From: Methylomonas rivi
Lineage (GTDB): Bacteria; Pseudomonadota; Gammaproteobacteria; Methylococcales; Methylomonadaceae
DNA: 64,000 bases
NCBI RefSeq assembly: GCF_024505165.1
Contig: NZ_JANIBK010000002.1
Span: forward strand, 1 to 64,000
Reading direction: 5' to 3'
Shown: in pieces, positions 54,907-64,000 of the stretch
How the letters are laid out: each line of letters opens with the position of its first letter
Numbering within the stretch: position 1 is the first letter of the stretch
The notes under the pieces: model-generated
Told to the model about the DNA's origin: nothing
What the model saw: only the letters and a program-made list of their open reading frames with translations
The model's database searches: none
Program-made: the position numbers and the translations under genes

Positions 54907-54964
54907 TTTCGCTCGCACGTTAATAATCCCCGGAAATAATCCGTCTATTTACCGAGGATTTACG

Positions 54965-55093
54965 TTACTTCGGTAACCCCGACAAATAATTGGAGACATT
55001 ATTTTTAAAAAAAACGCTTATTTTATCTCCCAGTACAACGTAAATAACATAAGAAAAATAAAGCACGGTTAAAGCATAAATAATTGTAGACAT
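54965..55093 (-). CDS. possible 42-residue single-span membrane protein
   Basis: An ATG-to-TAA frame encodes MSTIIYALTVLYFSYVIYVV followed by a polar tail ending GLPK. The N-terminal 20 residues form one convincing helix. Support is weak: the ribosome binding site is poor (only AAG before the ATG) and the region is AT-rich. It lies between transketolase and the discoidin-like gene on the same strand. Could be spurious. Confidence 0.3.
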   Translation of the reverse strand: MSTIIYALTVLYFSYVIYVVLGDKISVFFKNNVSNYLSGLPK

Positions 55094-55152
55094 AACTTAA
55101 ATTTTATTGAACAAATCGATATTAACTGAATAAGATTATTCCCTTAAAGAAC

Positions 55153-55169
55153 GGGCACATCCTGTGCCC
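55153..55169 (-). terminator. terminator of the transketolase-like gene
   Basis: GGGCACA and TGTGCCC pair around a three-base loop 18 bases past the stop; the minus-strand transcript continues GUUCUUUAA, a modest U-rich tail. Confidence 0.6.
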
Positions 55170-55186
55170 TATATTAAGGAGGGGGA

Positions 55187-57079
55187 TTAATCTTTTAAGA
55201 AGCTGGTCATAATGCCGGCGGGATCGATACCCTGATGAGGGAACTGCTCCCACAAGCCGCCGCAGCCTTCTTTATGGGTACCCAAATGCGCGTATTTGGG
55301 CGTATAACCGCGTTCCAGCAACCAGGTCCCCATGCGGCTACCCAAGCCGGTCTTGCGATTGAAGGCTTCAACCACCATTACTTTCGGCGATTTGCCGATC
55401 TTGGCCAGCATATCTTCGTCTATGACGTTCAACGTCGGTTTGTTGATTAGGCCGACATCGATACCTTGTTGTTTCAGGCGTTCCACGGCATCCAGCGACC
55501 GGTACAGGGCTTCGCCGAAACTGACGATGTAACCCGCGCTACCTTCTCGAATCACTTCGTCCTTGCCGGAGACGAATTTGTAATCGCCGCCGAAGAACTC
55601 GTTGCCGTTGCTGTCCAGAATGGTCGGCACCTTGGAGCGGGTTGAGAACACGAAGCGCAGGCCCGGGTTGAAGAAAATGGTTTCCAGACAGGCTTTCATC
55701 TGCAGCGGATCGGCCGGGAAATACAGATTGGTAGCGTAACCGTCGCTCAAACCGTTATCGGCGAACATATTGTTCAAACCGAAGTGGCAGGTGTTGTCCG
55801 CCATGTCGTCGATACCGGAATGCGAGAAATGGCTCAGCACATTGGAATTGTTCAGACGCGCCATGGTGATTTCGGAAATACACATTTCCAAAAACGCACT
55901 GAATGTACCGAAGATGCCTTGCTTGCCCGCTTCCATGCCGAAACCGGCGGCGGCGGCGAAATTACCCCGCTCCATGATACCGGAGGAAATGAACACTTCC
56001 GGGAAGGCTTTGTGGATTTTGATCAAGCCGCAAGAGCCTTCCAAATCGCTATCAACCACCCGCACCTTTTCCACTCTTTCGGCATCGCTCATGCGGCCGA
56101 GGATTTCCACGCAAGCATCGCCGAACACATTGCGGTTGGCATCCCATTTATCGCTGGAACCCAAGAATACCGCGTCGTTTTTAGGCGCTTGTACGGTTCT
56201 CAAATGGTCCGCCGCCGCCTGCTGGCCATGCGATTCCAGATATTCCAGTGCGACTTTGACCGACACCACGTCGTGGCCGTGCGTCGAACCTTCCAGGCCG
56301 ACAATACCCGGGCACATCGGTCTGTGATTGATGACCGCCACCGGGCCCGGCGTATTGATAGCCGTGCAAATGCGTTGATACAAATCGTCGAGATCTTCGC
56401 CGTCACCTTCCAGAACGGTAACGCCTTGACCTGCCAGAGTCTTGGCGGTACTGCAGCCTTTTAAATAATCGGACGGGTGGCCGGCGATGGTGACATTGTT
56501 ATCGTCGATAATCAGTTTTACATTCAGCCCTTGCGCCACCGCCAGACGGGCGGCTTCCGCATCGTTACCTTCCTGCTGCGAACCGTCGGAACCCAGACAA
56601 AATAAAATCTTGCCAGGGTTGGCGATAGCCACACCGTTTACATACGGCCACATGTGGCCTAAACGACCGGAACTGAATTTTACCCCCGGCGTAAAACCTA
56701 GCTCCGGATGGCCGGGCAAATGCGAATGCGCGGCGCGGTATTCCATTAGGCGTTCGGCCGGCAAATCGCCGTTCAGGGTAGACATCAAATATTGGGTAGC
56801 CACCCGGTGCCCGGCTTCATCGAAAAATATCGGCACGAAGCTATCGGAACCACGGAACAACGCGTCCATGATCATGACTTCGGGTACCGTATCGTAAGGC
56901 CCGCCGGTATGTCCGCCCACGCCGCGAGCTGCACCCGTGGCAGTGAAAAATACGATAGCGTCGCGACAAAGCTGGATATTGGCTTTGAGGCTGGCTCTTT
57001 GCTCGGCAGTTAAAGTTGGATTGTTTGGGTTTAAAGCGATGCGCTGATAAGCGCCGAGATCAATTGGAAATTGGGACAT
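55187..57079 (-). CDS. divergent transketolase
   Basis: Starting at 57079 (MSQFPIDLGAYQRIAL) it has 630 residues, near the family length. The thiamine-diphosphate motif is present (GSDGSQQEGNDAEAARLAV then IIDDNN), as are a LPGHPELGFTPGV segment matching the transketolase TPGHPE region and an acidic second-domain helix (GIMERGNFAAAAGFGM) supplying the Glu that activates the cofactor. The N terminus (RGVGGHTGGPYDTVPEVMIM) differs clearly from the usual SGHPGAPMG form. It should transfer two-carbon ketol units, useful in ribulose-monophosphate or pentose-phosphate sugar rearrangement of a methylotroph. It is alone, with its own terminator. Confidence 0.85.
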   Translation of the reverse strand: MSQFPIDLGAYQRIALNPNNPTLTAEQRASLKANIQLCRDAIVFFTATGAARGVGGHTGGPYDTVPEVMIMDALFRGSDSFVPIFFDEAGHRVATQYLMSTLNGDLPAERLMEYRAAHSHLPGHPELGFTPGVKFSSGRLGHMWPYVNGVAIANPGKILFCLGSDGSQQEGNDAEAARLAVAQGLNVKLIIDDNNVTIAGHPSDYLKGCSTAKTLAGQGVTVLEGDGEDLDDLYQRICTAINTPGPVAVINHRPMCPGIVGLEGSTHGHDVVSVKVALEYLESHGQQAAADHLRTVQAPKNDAVFLGSSDKWDANRNVFGDACVEILGRMSDAERVEKVRVVDSDLEGSCGLIKIHKAFPEVFISSGIMERGNFAAAAGFGMEAGKQGIFGTFSAFLEMCISEITMARLNNSNVLSHFSHSGIDDMADNTCHFGLNNMFADNGLSDGYATNLYFPADPLQMKACLETIFFNPGLRFVFSTRSKVPTILDSNGNEFFGGDYKFVSGKDEVIREGSAGYIVSFGEALYRSLDAVERLKQQGIDVGLINKPTLNVIDEDMLAKIGKSPKVMVVEAFNRKTGLGSRMGTWLLERGYTPKYAHLGTHKEGCGGLWEQFPHQGIDPAGIMTSFLKD

Positions 57080-57736
57080 AGTCAAACTCTTGGTATATAT
57101 ATTATTGTTATAGACGCACAATCGGATTGTGCAGTCATTTTACCCCTGTATAAAACTACAACGGCCATTAAAACCTTGAAAAAATAATTTGCCAATTAGC
57201 AACATTATTGATGCTTTTTTACAAAAGACGTTGTTTATAAGTCGCTAATTTAAATTAAATTTTCCATGCCGTTGGGCTCAACCTTACACCCATTAAATCG
57301 CGCTTTGCAAGCTTTTTTAAAGGCCCTTGGTTTTGTACCGAAACAAGCAATGCGAGAGGAGTTTAACCGCAAAATACCAAAATCGGTATTCGCATAAATC
57401 AATAATTCACGGCGCCATTATTTATTCATTTAAATTTTTCTAAAAAAATAATAAAGGCCGAAATAAAAATATTTCAAACCAATATCCGGTCGCCAATTAG
57501 ACAAGATATTCATGTAAAATTACCGTCGTACCGCATTCAGCCCCGGAAACCACATAACAAATTGAATTGCAAAGATTAATTGTGCCGGTCGCGTAACCGT
57601 GGACTATGGTTCCGATATTCATGCGGAATATTTATAATCCGCAATTTGCGGATATCCCATTCCAGCCAAGCCGCTTTAAATCCCAGCGGAAATTCATCCA
57701 TAAAAATTACGGACCGTCCTTGCCGGGATAACTCGC
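57080..57736. other. 657-bp AT-rich intergenic region upstream of transketolase
   Basis: Between transketolase start and gmhA stop (both minus strand). The central part (57170-57500) is very AT-rich. A minus-strand frame (57576-57779, beginning inside gmhA) encodes a short basic peptide with no recognisable family. A palindrome ATCCGCAATTTGCGGAT lies at 57637-57653. Otherwise I see nothing. The gene that often follows gmhA/diaA in enterobacteria (a BON-domain lipoprotein) is missing. Confidence 0.5.
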
Positions 57737-58697
<961 letters not shown>

Positions 58698-58698
<1 letters not shown>

Positions 58699-60491
58699 TA
58701 TTCGGCATATCCGGAAGCCACCGGCACTCCGCCCTTGAATTGGGCGCAGACCAATTTACGGGTGACGCGGTTTTGCCCGTTCAGCGCCAAATGCCCGGTA
58801 GCCCCCGCATAAGGCACGGTTGCTAATTGATCCAGCCGCCCCAACAGATTGTAAGCGTCGATGCCCAGCGCCACCAGCCTGCTTAAACTGTCCGGCATGC
58901 CTTGCAGACTATCCCGTAACGCGGATTGGCTCAACGGCCCGCCAAAATAACTATCGAACAACCAAGGCATATCGCAAAACCCGAACGAACCTAATTCGGC
59001 ATCCTGTGCCGGGTTGGGCGATCCGGAATAGATAGTCGGCATGGCGTAGACGGCCAAATCGGCGCTTTGACGGTATTTCAATTGCGGCGCCAGTTCGCGG
59101 GCGGCATCGGCATTGGCGCTCAGCAACAGGGCACGGGACGGTTGCCGGCCGTCGGGGTAGCTCGAAGCAGCGATTAGCCGATTCAAGGCATCCCCAATAT
59201 CATGCTGTTTCGGATCGTAGGATTGTATGCCGGCCACCGTGCCGCCATGATTCTGCCACGCCGACGCCAGATAATTGCCGATCCGTTCGCCTTGCGCGGT
59301 ATTCGGCACCAACACCAGGGCGCTTTGCCTGCCCTCATGCCGAGCCTTTGCCGCCAAGGCTTCCGCTTCATCGATAGGACTCAGGCCGAACTGATACAAC
59401 TGGGTTTGACTCAGTTCATCGACGTGGTTCAACGCCAGCACCGGTACGCTCAGATTGGCGTTATACGCCAGGGCCTGGATCTGCTCTTTAACCAGCGGCC
59501 CTATCACTTGCTTGGCCCCTTCGGCCACCGCCTGTTGATACAGGCTGCCGACATCGTCCTGAGCGCTGTCGTAAAACTTTAACGGCAGCTGCGGCGAGGC
59601 ACTGGCGGCCAGACGATAAGCCGCTTGCAAACCCAGTTTAACCGCCTTGCCGGCCGGGGCGTAAGCGCCGGAAGCCGGCAATAATACCGCAATCACGCCA
59701 GCCTCCGGCGGCTGGGTTTGCGCTTCTTGCCCGGAGGCATTTTCCTGCGGCGCGGCACTAGCCGGCATGTCCAGATAAGCCTGCAAAAACCCCGCATTGG
59801 CGGCATGTCCCGGATAATCTTGCCGCCATTGCTGAATTTGGCCGTTTAAATCGACACCCGGCTGATTACGCTGCTTAAGTAGCTTGGCGAGAGACATCCA
59901 GCCTCTTAATTCGCCGGCCATTTGCGGCCGGGTTTGCAGGGTTTCTTCCGGCAATACGCTGAGCATGTCGATAATGGCGGAAATATTGGCTTGCTGCTGT
60001 TGCGGGTCCCGCAACAAATTACCCAGCCCGATACGAGCGCTAACCCCTTGCAGCACATCGCCCATCAATAAATTGGCAAACGCCAGCGACTGGTAATAAA
60101 CGATCTTATCTTGGGCCGGCAACAACGTGGGGCGAACCGTTTTCAGTTTTTGCAAGGCATGCTCGGCGTCACCCATGCTCAGGGCGATTTGCGCATCCAG
60201 CAGATTGAATTTGCCGCGTTGTTCCGGGGACAATTCGGCTTCGTTAATCAAGTCCAGTTCTTGCCGGGCCGTCTGGTTATCGCCGCCTTGGATCGCGGTG
60301 TCCGCACGCAACAAATGCTTGTCGGCCCGCTCATCCGCCAAACCGTAACTCTTAACCGCGGGCGCAACCGGCCGGCTAGGCTGGGGCCGGGTTTTTACTT
60401 CCAGATGCGTCCGGTTTTTCACGGGTTCAGGCGCGCAGGCCGTTAAAAAAAAGCCGGCAAAAATACAGCAGGCCAAACGGCGACCGGGCAT
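58698..60491 (-). CDS. lpoA: penicillin-binding protein activator LpoA
   Basis: An outer-membrane lipoprotein that activates PBP1A during peptidoglycan synthesis. Start placed at 60491, where a lipoprotein signal begins (MPGRRLACCIFAGFFLTAC); the open frame upstream is unrelated. The 597-residue protein has an N-terminal helical TPR-like domain (about 55-230) and a C-terminal periplasmic-binding-protein-like domain (from about 260, with VIAVLLPASGAYAPAGKAV). It is divergent from rsmI, as in gammaproteobacteria at large, across only 49 bases. Confidence 0.93.
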
Positions 60492-60540
60492 AATGAAAAA
60501 AGACTTTGAATCAGACATAGCGGCGGAGGGCCCAAAACAG

Positions 60541-61392
60541 ATGTCCGGAAAATTATACGTGGTTGCCACGCCAATAGGTAATCTGGCGGATTTCAGTTTT
60601 CGGGCGGTCGAGGTTCTCAAGCAGGTGGATTTGATCGCCGCCGAAGATACCCGCCACGCCAAAATGCTGCTGCACCATTACGGCATCAATAAACCGCTGG
60701 TTTCTCTGCATCAGCATAACGAAGAGCATGCCTCGCAAGGCTTGATCGACAAAATACAAGCCGGTCTATCCATTGCACTGGTTTCCGATGCCGGTACCCC
60801 GCTACTCAGCGACCCCGGCCTGCCCCTGGTGAAACTGGCGAAACAGGAAGGCCTGGATGTCGTACCCATTCCCGGCGCCTGCGCGCTGATCGCCGCCTTG
60901 TCCGTCTCCGGCCTGCCCGTCACCCGCTTTACCTTCGAAGGATTTCCGCCGCGCACCGCCTCGGCCCGCAAAAGCTTTTTTCAGGAAAAACTGACCGATG
61001 CCACCACCTGGGCTTTTTACGAGTCCAGCCACCGCATTCAGGCCGCCTTGGAAGACATGGCGGACATCTTCCCCGCCGATCATGAAATCGTCATCGCCCG
61101 CGAAATCACCAAGCTGCATGAAACCATTTTGAAAGCCCCGCTGGCCGACGCCGTGCGGGCGGTACAAAACGACGACAACATGCGCAAGGGCGAATTCGTG
61201 GTCATTGTTGCCGGGCGCAAAACCGAAGCCGATAACCGACAACTCAACGACGAACAACTAAAAATCCTGCGCTTGCTGCTAAAAGAATGTTCGATCAAAA
61301 CCGCCGTGGCTCTAGCCACGGAAATTACCGGACAGCGTAAGAAACTGTTGTATCAGGCCGCGCTGGAGATACAGGAAAGGCGGGAGCATTAA
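60541..61392 (+). CDS. rsmI: 16S rRNA 2'-O-ribose methyltransferase RsmI
   Basis: Methylates C1402 in 16S rRNA. The start is the ATG at 60541, where conserved sequence begins (SGKLYVVATPIGNLADFS); 16 upstream codons are also open. The 283-residue protein has the tetrapyrrole-methylase fold motifs AAEDTRHAKMLL, LVSDAGTPLLSDPG and GACALIAALSVSGLP. It is divergent from lpoA. Confidence 0.96.
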   Translation: MSGKLYVVATPIGNLADFSFRAVEVLKQVDLIAAEDTRHAKMLLHHYGINKPLVSLHQHNEEHASQGLIDKIQAGLSIALVSDAGTPLLSDPGLPLVKLAKQEGLDVVPIPGACALIAALSVSGLPVTRFTFEGFPPRTASARKSFFQEKLTDATTWAFYESSHRIQAALEDMADIFPADHEIVIAREITKLHETILKAPLADAVRAVQNDDNMRKGEFVVIVAGRKTEADNRQLNDEQLKILRLLLKECSIKTAVALATEITGQRKKLLYQAALEIQERREH

Positions 61393-61624
61393 GGCCATCC
61401 TTCGAATACGCTTGGCCAAGTCAGGAAACCGCGGAAAGGCCAAAGCGTTATCGACCGGGAAATTTTTAGCGGCAAGGCACAAAACAGGGCATCTAATTGT
61501 TTTTGTTAAGTTCATTGCCTTTTTATACGATTATCTGTTTCGATATTATGTAAGCTTCTATCCCATCAACCCGTAGACATCATGCTGCCTACGGCATCCC
61601 GTGATGTTTTGATCAGGAGCGGGT

Positions 61625-61792
61625 ATGGCCGTTACATCGAAATGGCGTCGGCATATTGAACGCTGGCAAGGCAGCGGTTTGTCGCAGACCGAGTATTGCG
61701 GGCAGCACGGCATCAATATCCGTACGTTCGCGGCGAGACTGAGCGACTCTCGCAAACGACCTGCAGCCGTATCGGGATTAGTTTTGCCGTAG
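61625..61792 (+). pseudogene. IS66-type accessory transposase (TnpA-like) remnant
   Basis: A 55-residue frame whose first 45 residues match the N-terminal helix-turn-helix of IS66-family accessory proteins: WRRHIERWQGSGLSQTEYC then GINIRTFAARLS. Related proteins are longer, and the sequence here becomes unrelated after DSRKRP. No tnpB, tnpC or terminal inverted repeats accompany it. The end overlaps the stop of the converging flavoprotein by 15 bases. It is best read as the stub of an old insertion, though a domesticated small DNA-binding protein cannot be excluded. Confidence 0.6.
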
Positions 61793-63025
61793 CCAGCGCA
61801 AAGCGCCCAACCCGGCCGTTCGGCCGGTTGCCAGGCAGGCGGTCAGCAAATAACCGCCGGTGGGGGCTTCCCAGTCCAGCATTTCGCCGGCGCAAAACAG
61901 GCCGGGCAGCTGGCGCAGCATTAAATGCGAGTCCACGGCCCTAAAGCTGACGCCGCCCGCGCTGCTGATGGCTTCGGCCAGCGGGCGGGCGGCGGATAGC
62001 GTAACAGGCAGCGCTTTTAAGCTGCCGGCCAGTATTTCCGGATTTTGCATCTGGATTGCGGACAGCGCTTCGCGCAGCAACGCCGTTTTGGCGCCATCCA
62101 AATTCAGCCGCTTGCGCAGATGGTTGGCCAGGGTAGCCTTGCCGCGCGGCTGAGACAAGCGGGAGGCGATGTTATGAACATCCCTATCGGGGCAAACATC
62201 GATAAAGATACGGGCGGAACCGGTATTGTCAATTTCATCCCGCAACAGCGCCGAACAGGCGTAAATCAGGCCGCCTTCCAGACCGTAGCCGGTCAGCATC
62301 AGTTCGCCGGTTTGGCTGAAGGTTTCGCCGCGGCCATGGGTAAAATGTAAACGGACCGCTTTTAACGGTTGGCCGGCGAAGCGTTCCCGGAAATATTCGC
62401 TCCAAGACACATCAAATCCGCAATTGGCCGGTTTTAAAGGCACAACTTCGATATGGCGTTGCGCCAACAAGGTTTGCCACGAGCCGGTAGAACCCAACTG
62501 CGGCCAGCTGCCGCCGCCCAAGGCCAGAACAACCGCATCGGCTTCGATAAGCAGTTCGCCGCTAGGGTTGGCGAACTTAAGCCGGCAATCGTCCGACCAC
62601 CCGTGCCAATAGTGGCGCATATGAAAACGTACACCGGCTTCCCGCAGCCGATGCAACCAGGCGCGCAACAAGGGCGCCGCCTTCATTTCGGTGGGAAATA
62701 CCCTGCCGGAGCTGCCGACGAAGGTGTCTATGCCCAAACCTTTAACCCAGGCGCGTAACGAGTCGGGGCTGAAATCGTTTAATATCGGCTCCAGCTCACT
62801 ACGATGCCGCGCGTAACGGCATAAAAATTGTTCGAAGGGTTCGGCATGCGTGATGTTCATGCCGCCCTTGCCCGCCATTAAAAACTTGCGGCCGGCCGAC
62901 GGCATGGCGTCGTAGACCTCGACTTTCGCGCCGGAGGTCATCAAAACTTCGGCCGCCATCAAGCCGGCCGGTCCCGCGCCTATGACGGCTACCGATTTGT
63001 TGGAAATGCTCATATTGCCGGCCAT
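61778..63025 (-). CDS. HI0933-family FAD-dependent oxidoreductase (TIGR03862-like)
   Basis: A 415-residue flavoprotein with an N-terminal dinucleotide fold (VAVIGAGPAGLMAAE), the HI0933 signature GRKFLMAGKGGMNITHAE, a second glycine motif VVLALGGGSWPQLGSTGSW and a closing FAD contact LFCAGEMLDWEAPTGGY. The family (related to E. coli YhiN) has known structures but no firm function. Either Met at 63025 or 63013 could start it. Its 3' end abuts the IS66 remnant. Confidence 0.9.
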   Translation of the reverse strand: MAGNMSISNKSVAVIGAGPAGLMAAEVLMTSGAKVEVYDAMPSAGRKFLMAGKGGMNITHAEPFEQFLCRYARHRSELEPILNDFSPDSLRAWVKGLGIDTFVGSSGRVFPTEMKAAPLLRAWLHRLREAGVRFHMRHYWHGWSDDCRLKFANPSGELLIEADAVVLALGGGSWPQLGSTGSWQTLLAQRHIEVVPLKPANCGFDVSWSEYFRERFAGQPLKAVRLHFTHGRGETFSQTGELMLTGYGLEGGLIYACSALLRDEIDNTGSARIFIDVCPDRDVHNIASRLSQPRGKATLANHLRKRLNLDGAKTALLREALSAIQMQNPEILAGSLKALPVTLSAARPLAEAISSAGGVSFRAVDSHLMLRQLPGLFCAGEMLDWEAPTGGYLLTACLATGRTAGLGALRWLRQN

Positions 63026-63086
63026 TATTGTTGGAGGGCGCCGTCGGCGGCGTTACCCCGCGGGCTTGGCGAGGGGGGATGAATGA

Positions 63087-63536
63087 TCAGTGCCGGCATT
63101 CGCCTATGTCTTCGAACCAGATTTGCGGTGACTGTTCGATGAATAGCCGCATTAACGCCGTGCATTTTTCATCGTTTAACTCGATGATTTTGACGCCGGC
63201 TTCGCGTAGCCAGTCCAGGTGCCCAGGGAAGTTTGCCGACTCGCCCACCACCACGGTGCCGATATTGAACTGGCGAATCAGGCCGGAGCAATACCAGCAC
63301 GGCGCCAAGGTCGTTACCAGAATCTTGTCGCGGTAATTGGTTTGGCGGCCGGCCTTGCGGAAGGCGTCGGTTTCGCCATGCACCGAAGGATCGTTGTCCT
63401 GCACCCGCCGGTTGCGGCCGCGCCCCAGCAAATTGCCGTCGGCATCGAACAAGGCCGCGCCGACGGGTACGCCGCCTTCGTCGAATCCGGCCTGGGCTTC
63501 TGCGTAGGCAATGGCTAGCAGGTTTTCGTAGTTCAT
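63087..63536 (-). CDS. cytosine deaminase-like nucleoside deaminase
   Basis: A 149-residue CDA-fold zinc enzyme with the HxE motif (VHGETDA) and PCxxC (APCWYC), the full zinc and proton-shuttle set. Overall wording (GGVPVGAALFDADGNLLGRG, IGTVVVGESANFPG) is closer to yeast-type cytosine deaminase than to tRNA adenosine deaminase TadA, so it probably deaminates free cytosine or a related base. The ATG lies two bases after the TAA that ends the read-through frame of the retropepsin-like gene, so the two were probably one operon. Confidence 0.85.
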   Translation of the reverse strand: MNYENLLAIAYAEAQAGFDEGGVPVGAALFDADGNLLGRGRNRRVQDNDPSVHGETDAFRKAGRQTNYRDKILVTTLAPCWYCSGLIRQFNIGTVVVGESANFPGHLDWLREAGVKIIELNDEKCTALMRLFIEQSPQIWFEDIGECRH

Positions 63537-63537
63537 T

Positions 63538-63867
63538 TTATTCTCCAGAATTAATCAAGGCCTGCTGGCGCGGATCGACAATTCAATCCATCGCTTCCAG
63601 CGGAATCACTCCCGACAAGGGTTCGTTGCCTAATACGATAGCTTCGGTGACATAGATTCGATTGACGAAAGCGATTTCAATCGGGGCGATTTTGGGTGCC
63701 TTGCGCTGGTAATTCGCTACCTGCTGGCTGACTTCGGTAATATCAAAGCTCAGTTGCAATGCAATGTCTTCGGTTGCACCGGTATCGGCCAGAGCGTTGA
63801 TCTCAACTTGTTTGCGGGTGAATAGGTTGGTTAATTTGAAGAGAACAGTCGTACTATTAATATGCAT
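63538..63867 (-). pseudogene. retropepsin-like clan AA aspartic protease gene with internal stop
   Basis: The first frame (63583-63867) gives 94 residues with the single-copy aspartic protease motif ADTGATEDIA and the closing strand LSGVIPLEAMD. At that point a TGA (63585-63583) appears; read through it, the same frame continues IVDPRQQALINSGE to a TAA at 63540-63538. Related proteins end LEALGLVVDP-like, so the tail after the stop belongs to the gene. The TGA therefore looks like a nonsense change near the C terminus (or a sequencing error). The truncated product keeps the catalytic Asp and might still fold as a dimer. A short open frame lies upstream at the window edge. Confidence 0.65.
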
Positions 63868-64000
63868 ATCGAAATCAAGTGAACGATATTCGAACTAAGA
63901 TCGGATCAAACCAAAAGAAGACAGTTCCGTCATTTGTCTTGGTTGCCGTCCGGGCAGCAGCTTTCCACACACTCGAATATAAGCGCCTTCGGTCATATGT

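Noticed and set aside
63895-63996. 33-codon minus-strand frame at the right edge of the window
   Set aside because: It is open to the window border so could be the end of a real gene upstream of the retropepsin-like frame, but too little is visible to support a call.

Overview
The window reads as chromosomal DNA of a Gram-negative gammaproteobacterium that uses C1 compounds, most likely a methanotroph of the Methylococcales (Methylomonas-like). This rests on a formaldehyde-activating-enzyme (Fae) homologue, gammaproteobacterial neighbourhoods (apaG-apaH, mpl, glyQ-glyS-gmhB-plsC, pstSCAB-phoU, rsmI divergent from lpoA-yraN-gmhA), heptose/LPS genes and a TIGR04073 protein known from exosortase-bearing proteobacteria. 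The genus is inferred, not proven. I saw no rRNA, tRNA, CRISPR array or intact insertion sequence.

Layout. 1-15.0 kb: the 3' part of a MASE1/PAS/GGDEF/EAL c-di-GMP enzyme, then a Bat-type operon (DUF4381, BatA, BatB/C fusion, BatD). A complete RND efflux operon (adaptor, pump, outer-membrane factor) sits between BatB/C and BatD and looks unlike its surroundings. 15.1-24.6 kb: Fae-like protein, OmpA-like lipoprotein, TIGR04073 protein, apaH/apaG, ankyrin protein, mpl, an EexN-like small secreted protein bracketed by paired palindromes, a dead lipoprotein gene, a MEKHLA protein, two small conserved genes and class I fumarase. 24.8-30.5 kb: two divergent c-di-GMP genes. 30.6-35.1 kb: DUF836 glutaredoxin, UPF0114 protein and B12-dependent methionine synthase.

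35.1-39.1 kb is the accessory-looking part: small membrane proteins, including a 42-residue one with a near-consensus promoter and perfect Shine-Dalgarno, a large HTTM-DCC fusion, and three tandem copies of a 39-45-residue lipopeptide gene, each with its own promoter-like region. 39.2-45.9 kb: plsC, gmhB, glyS, glyQ, a YheT hydrolase, cbpA-cbpM. 46-52.8 kb: phoU-pstB-pstA-pstC-pstS read leftward from a double Pho box upstream of pstS, with a terminator-like attenuator after pstS. 52.8-64 kb: folA, an asparaginase-like gene, a discoidin-like protein, a divergent transketolase, gmhA-yraN-lpoA, rsmI, an IS66-type remnant, an HI0933-family flavoprotein, a cytosine-deaminase-like enzyme and a retropepsin-like gene interrupted by a stop codon.

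Themes: c-di-GMP signalling (three multidomain enzymes), phosphate acquisition under PhoB, envelope and LPS biogenesis (gmhA, gmhB, plsC, mpl, lpoA), C1/sugar-phosphate metabolism (Fae-like, transketolase, metH, fumarase) and several very small secreted or membrane proteins of unknown role.
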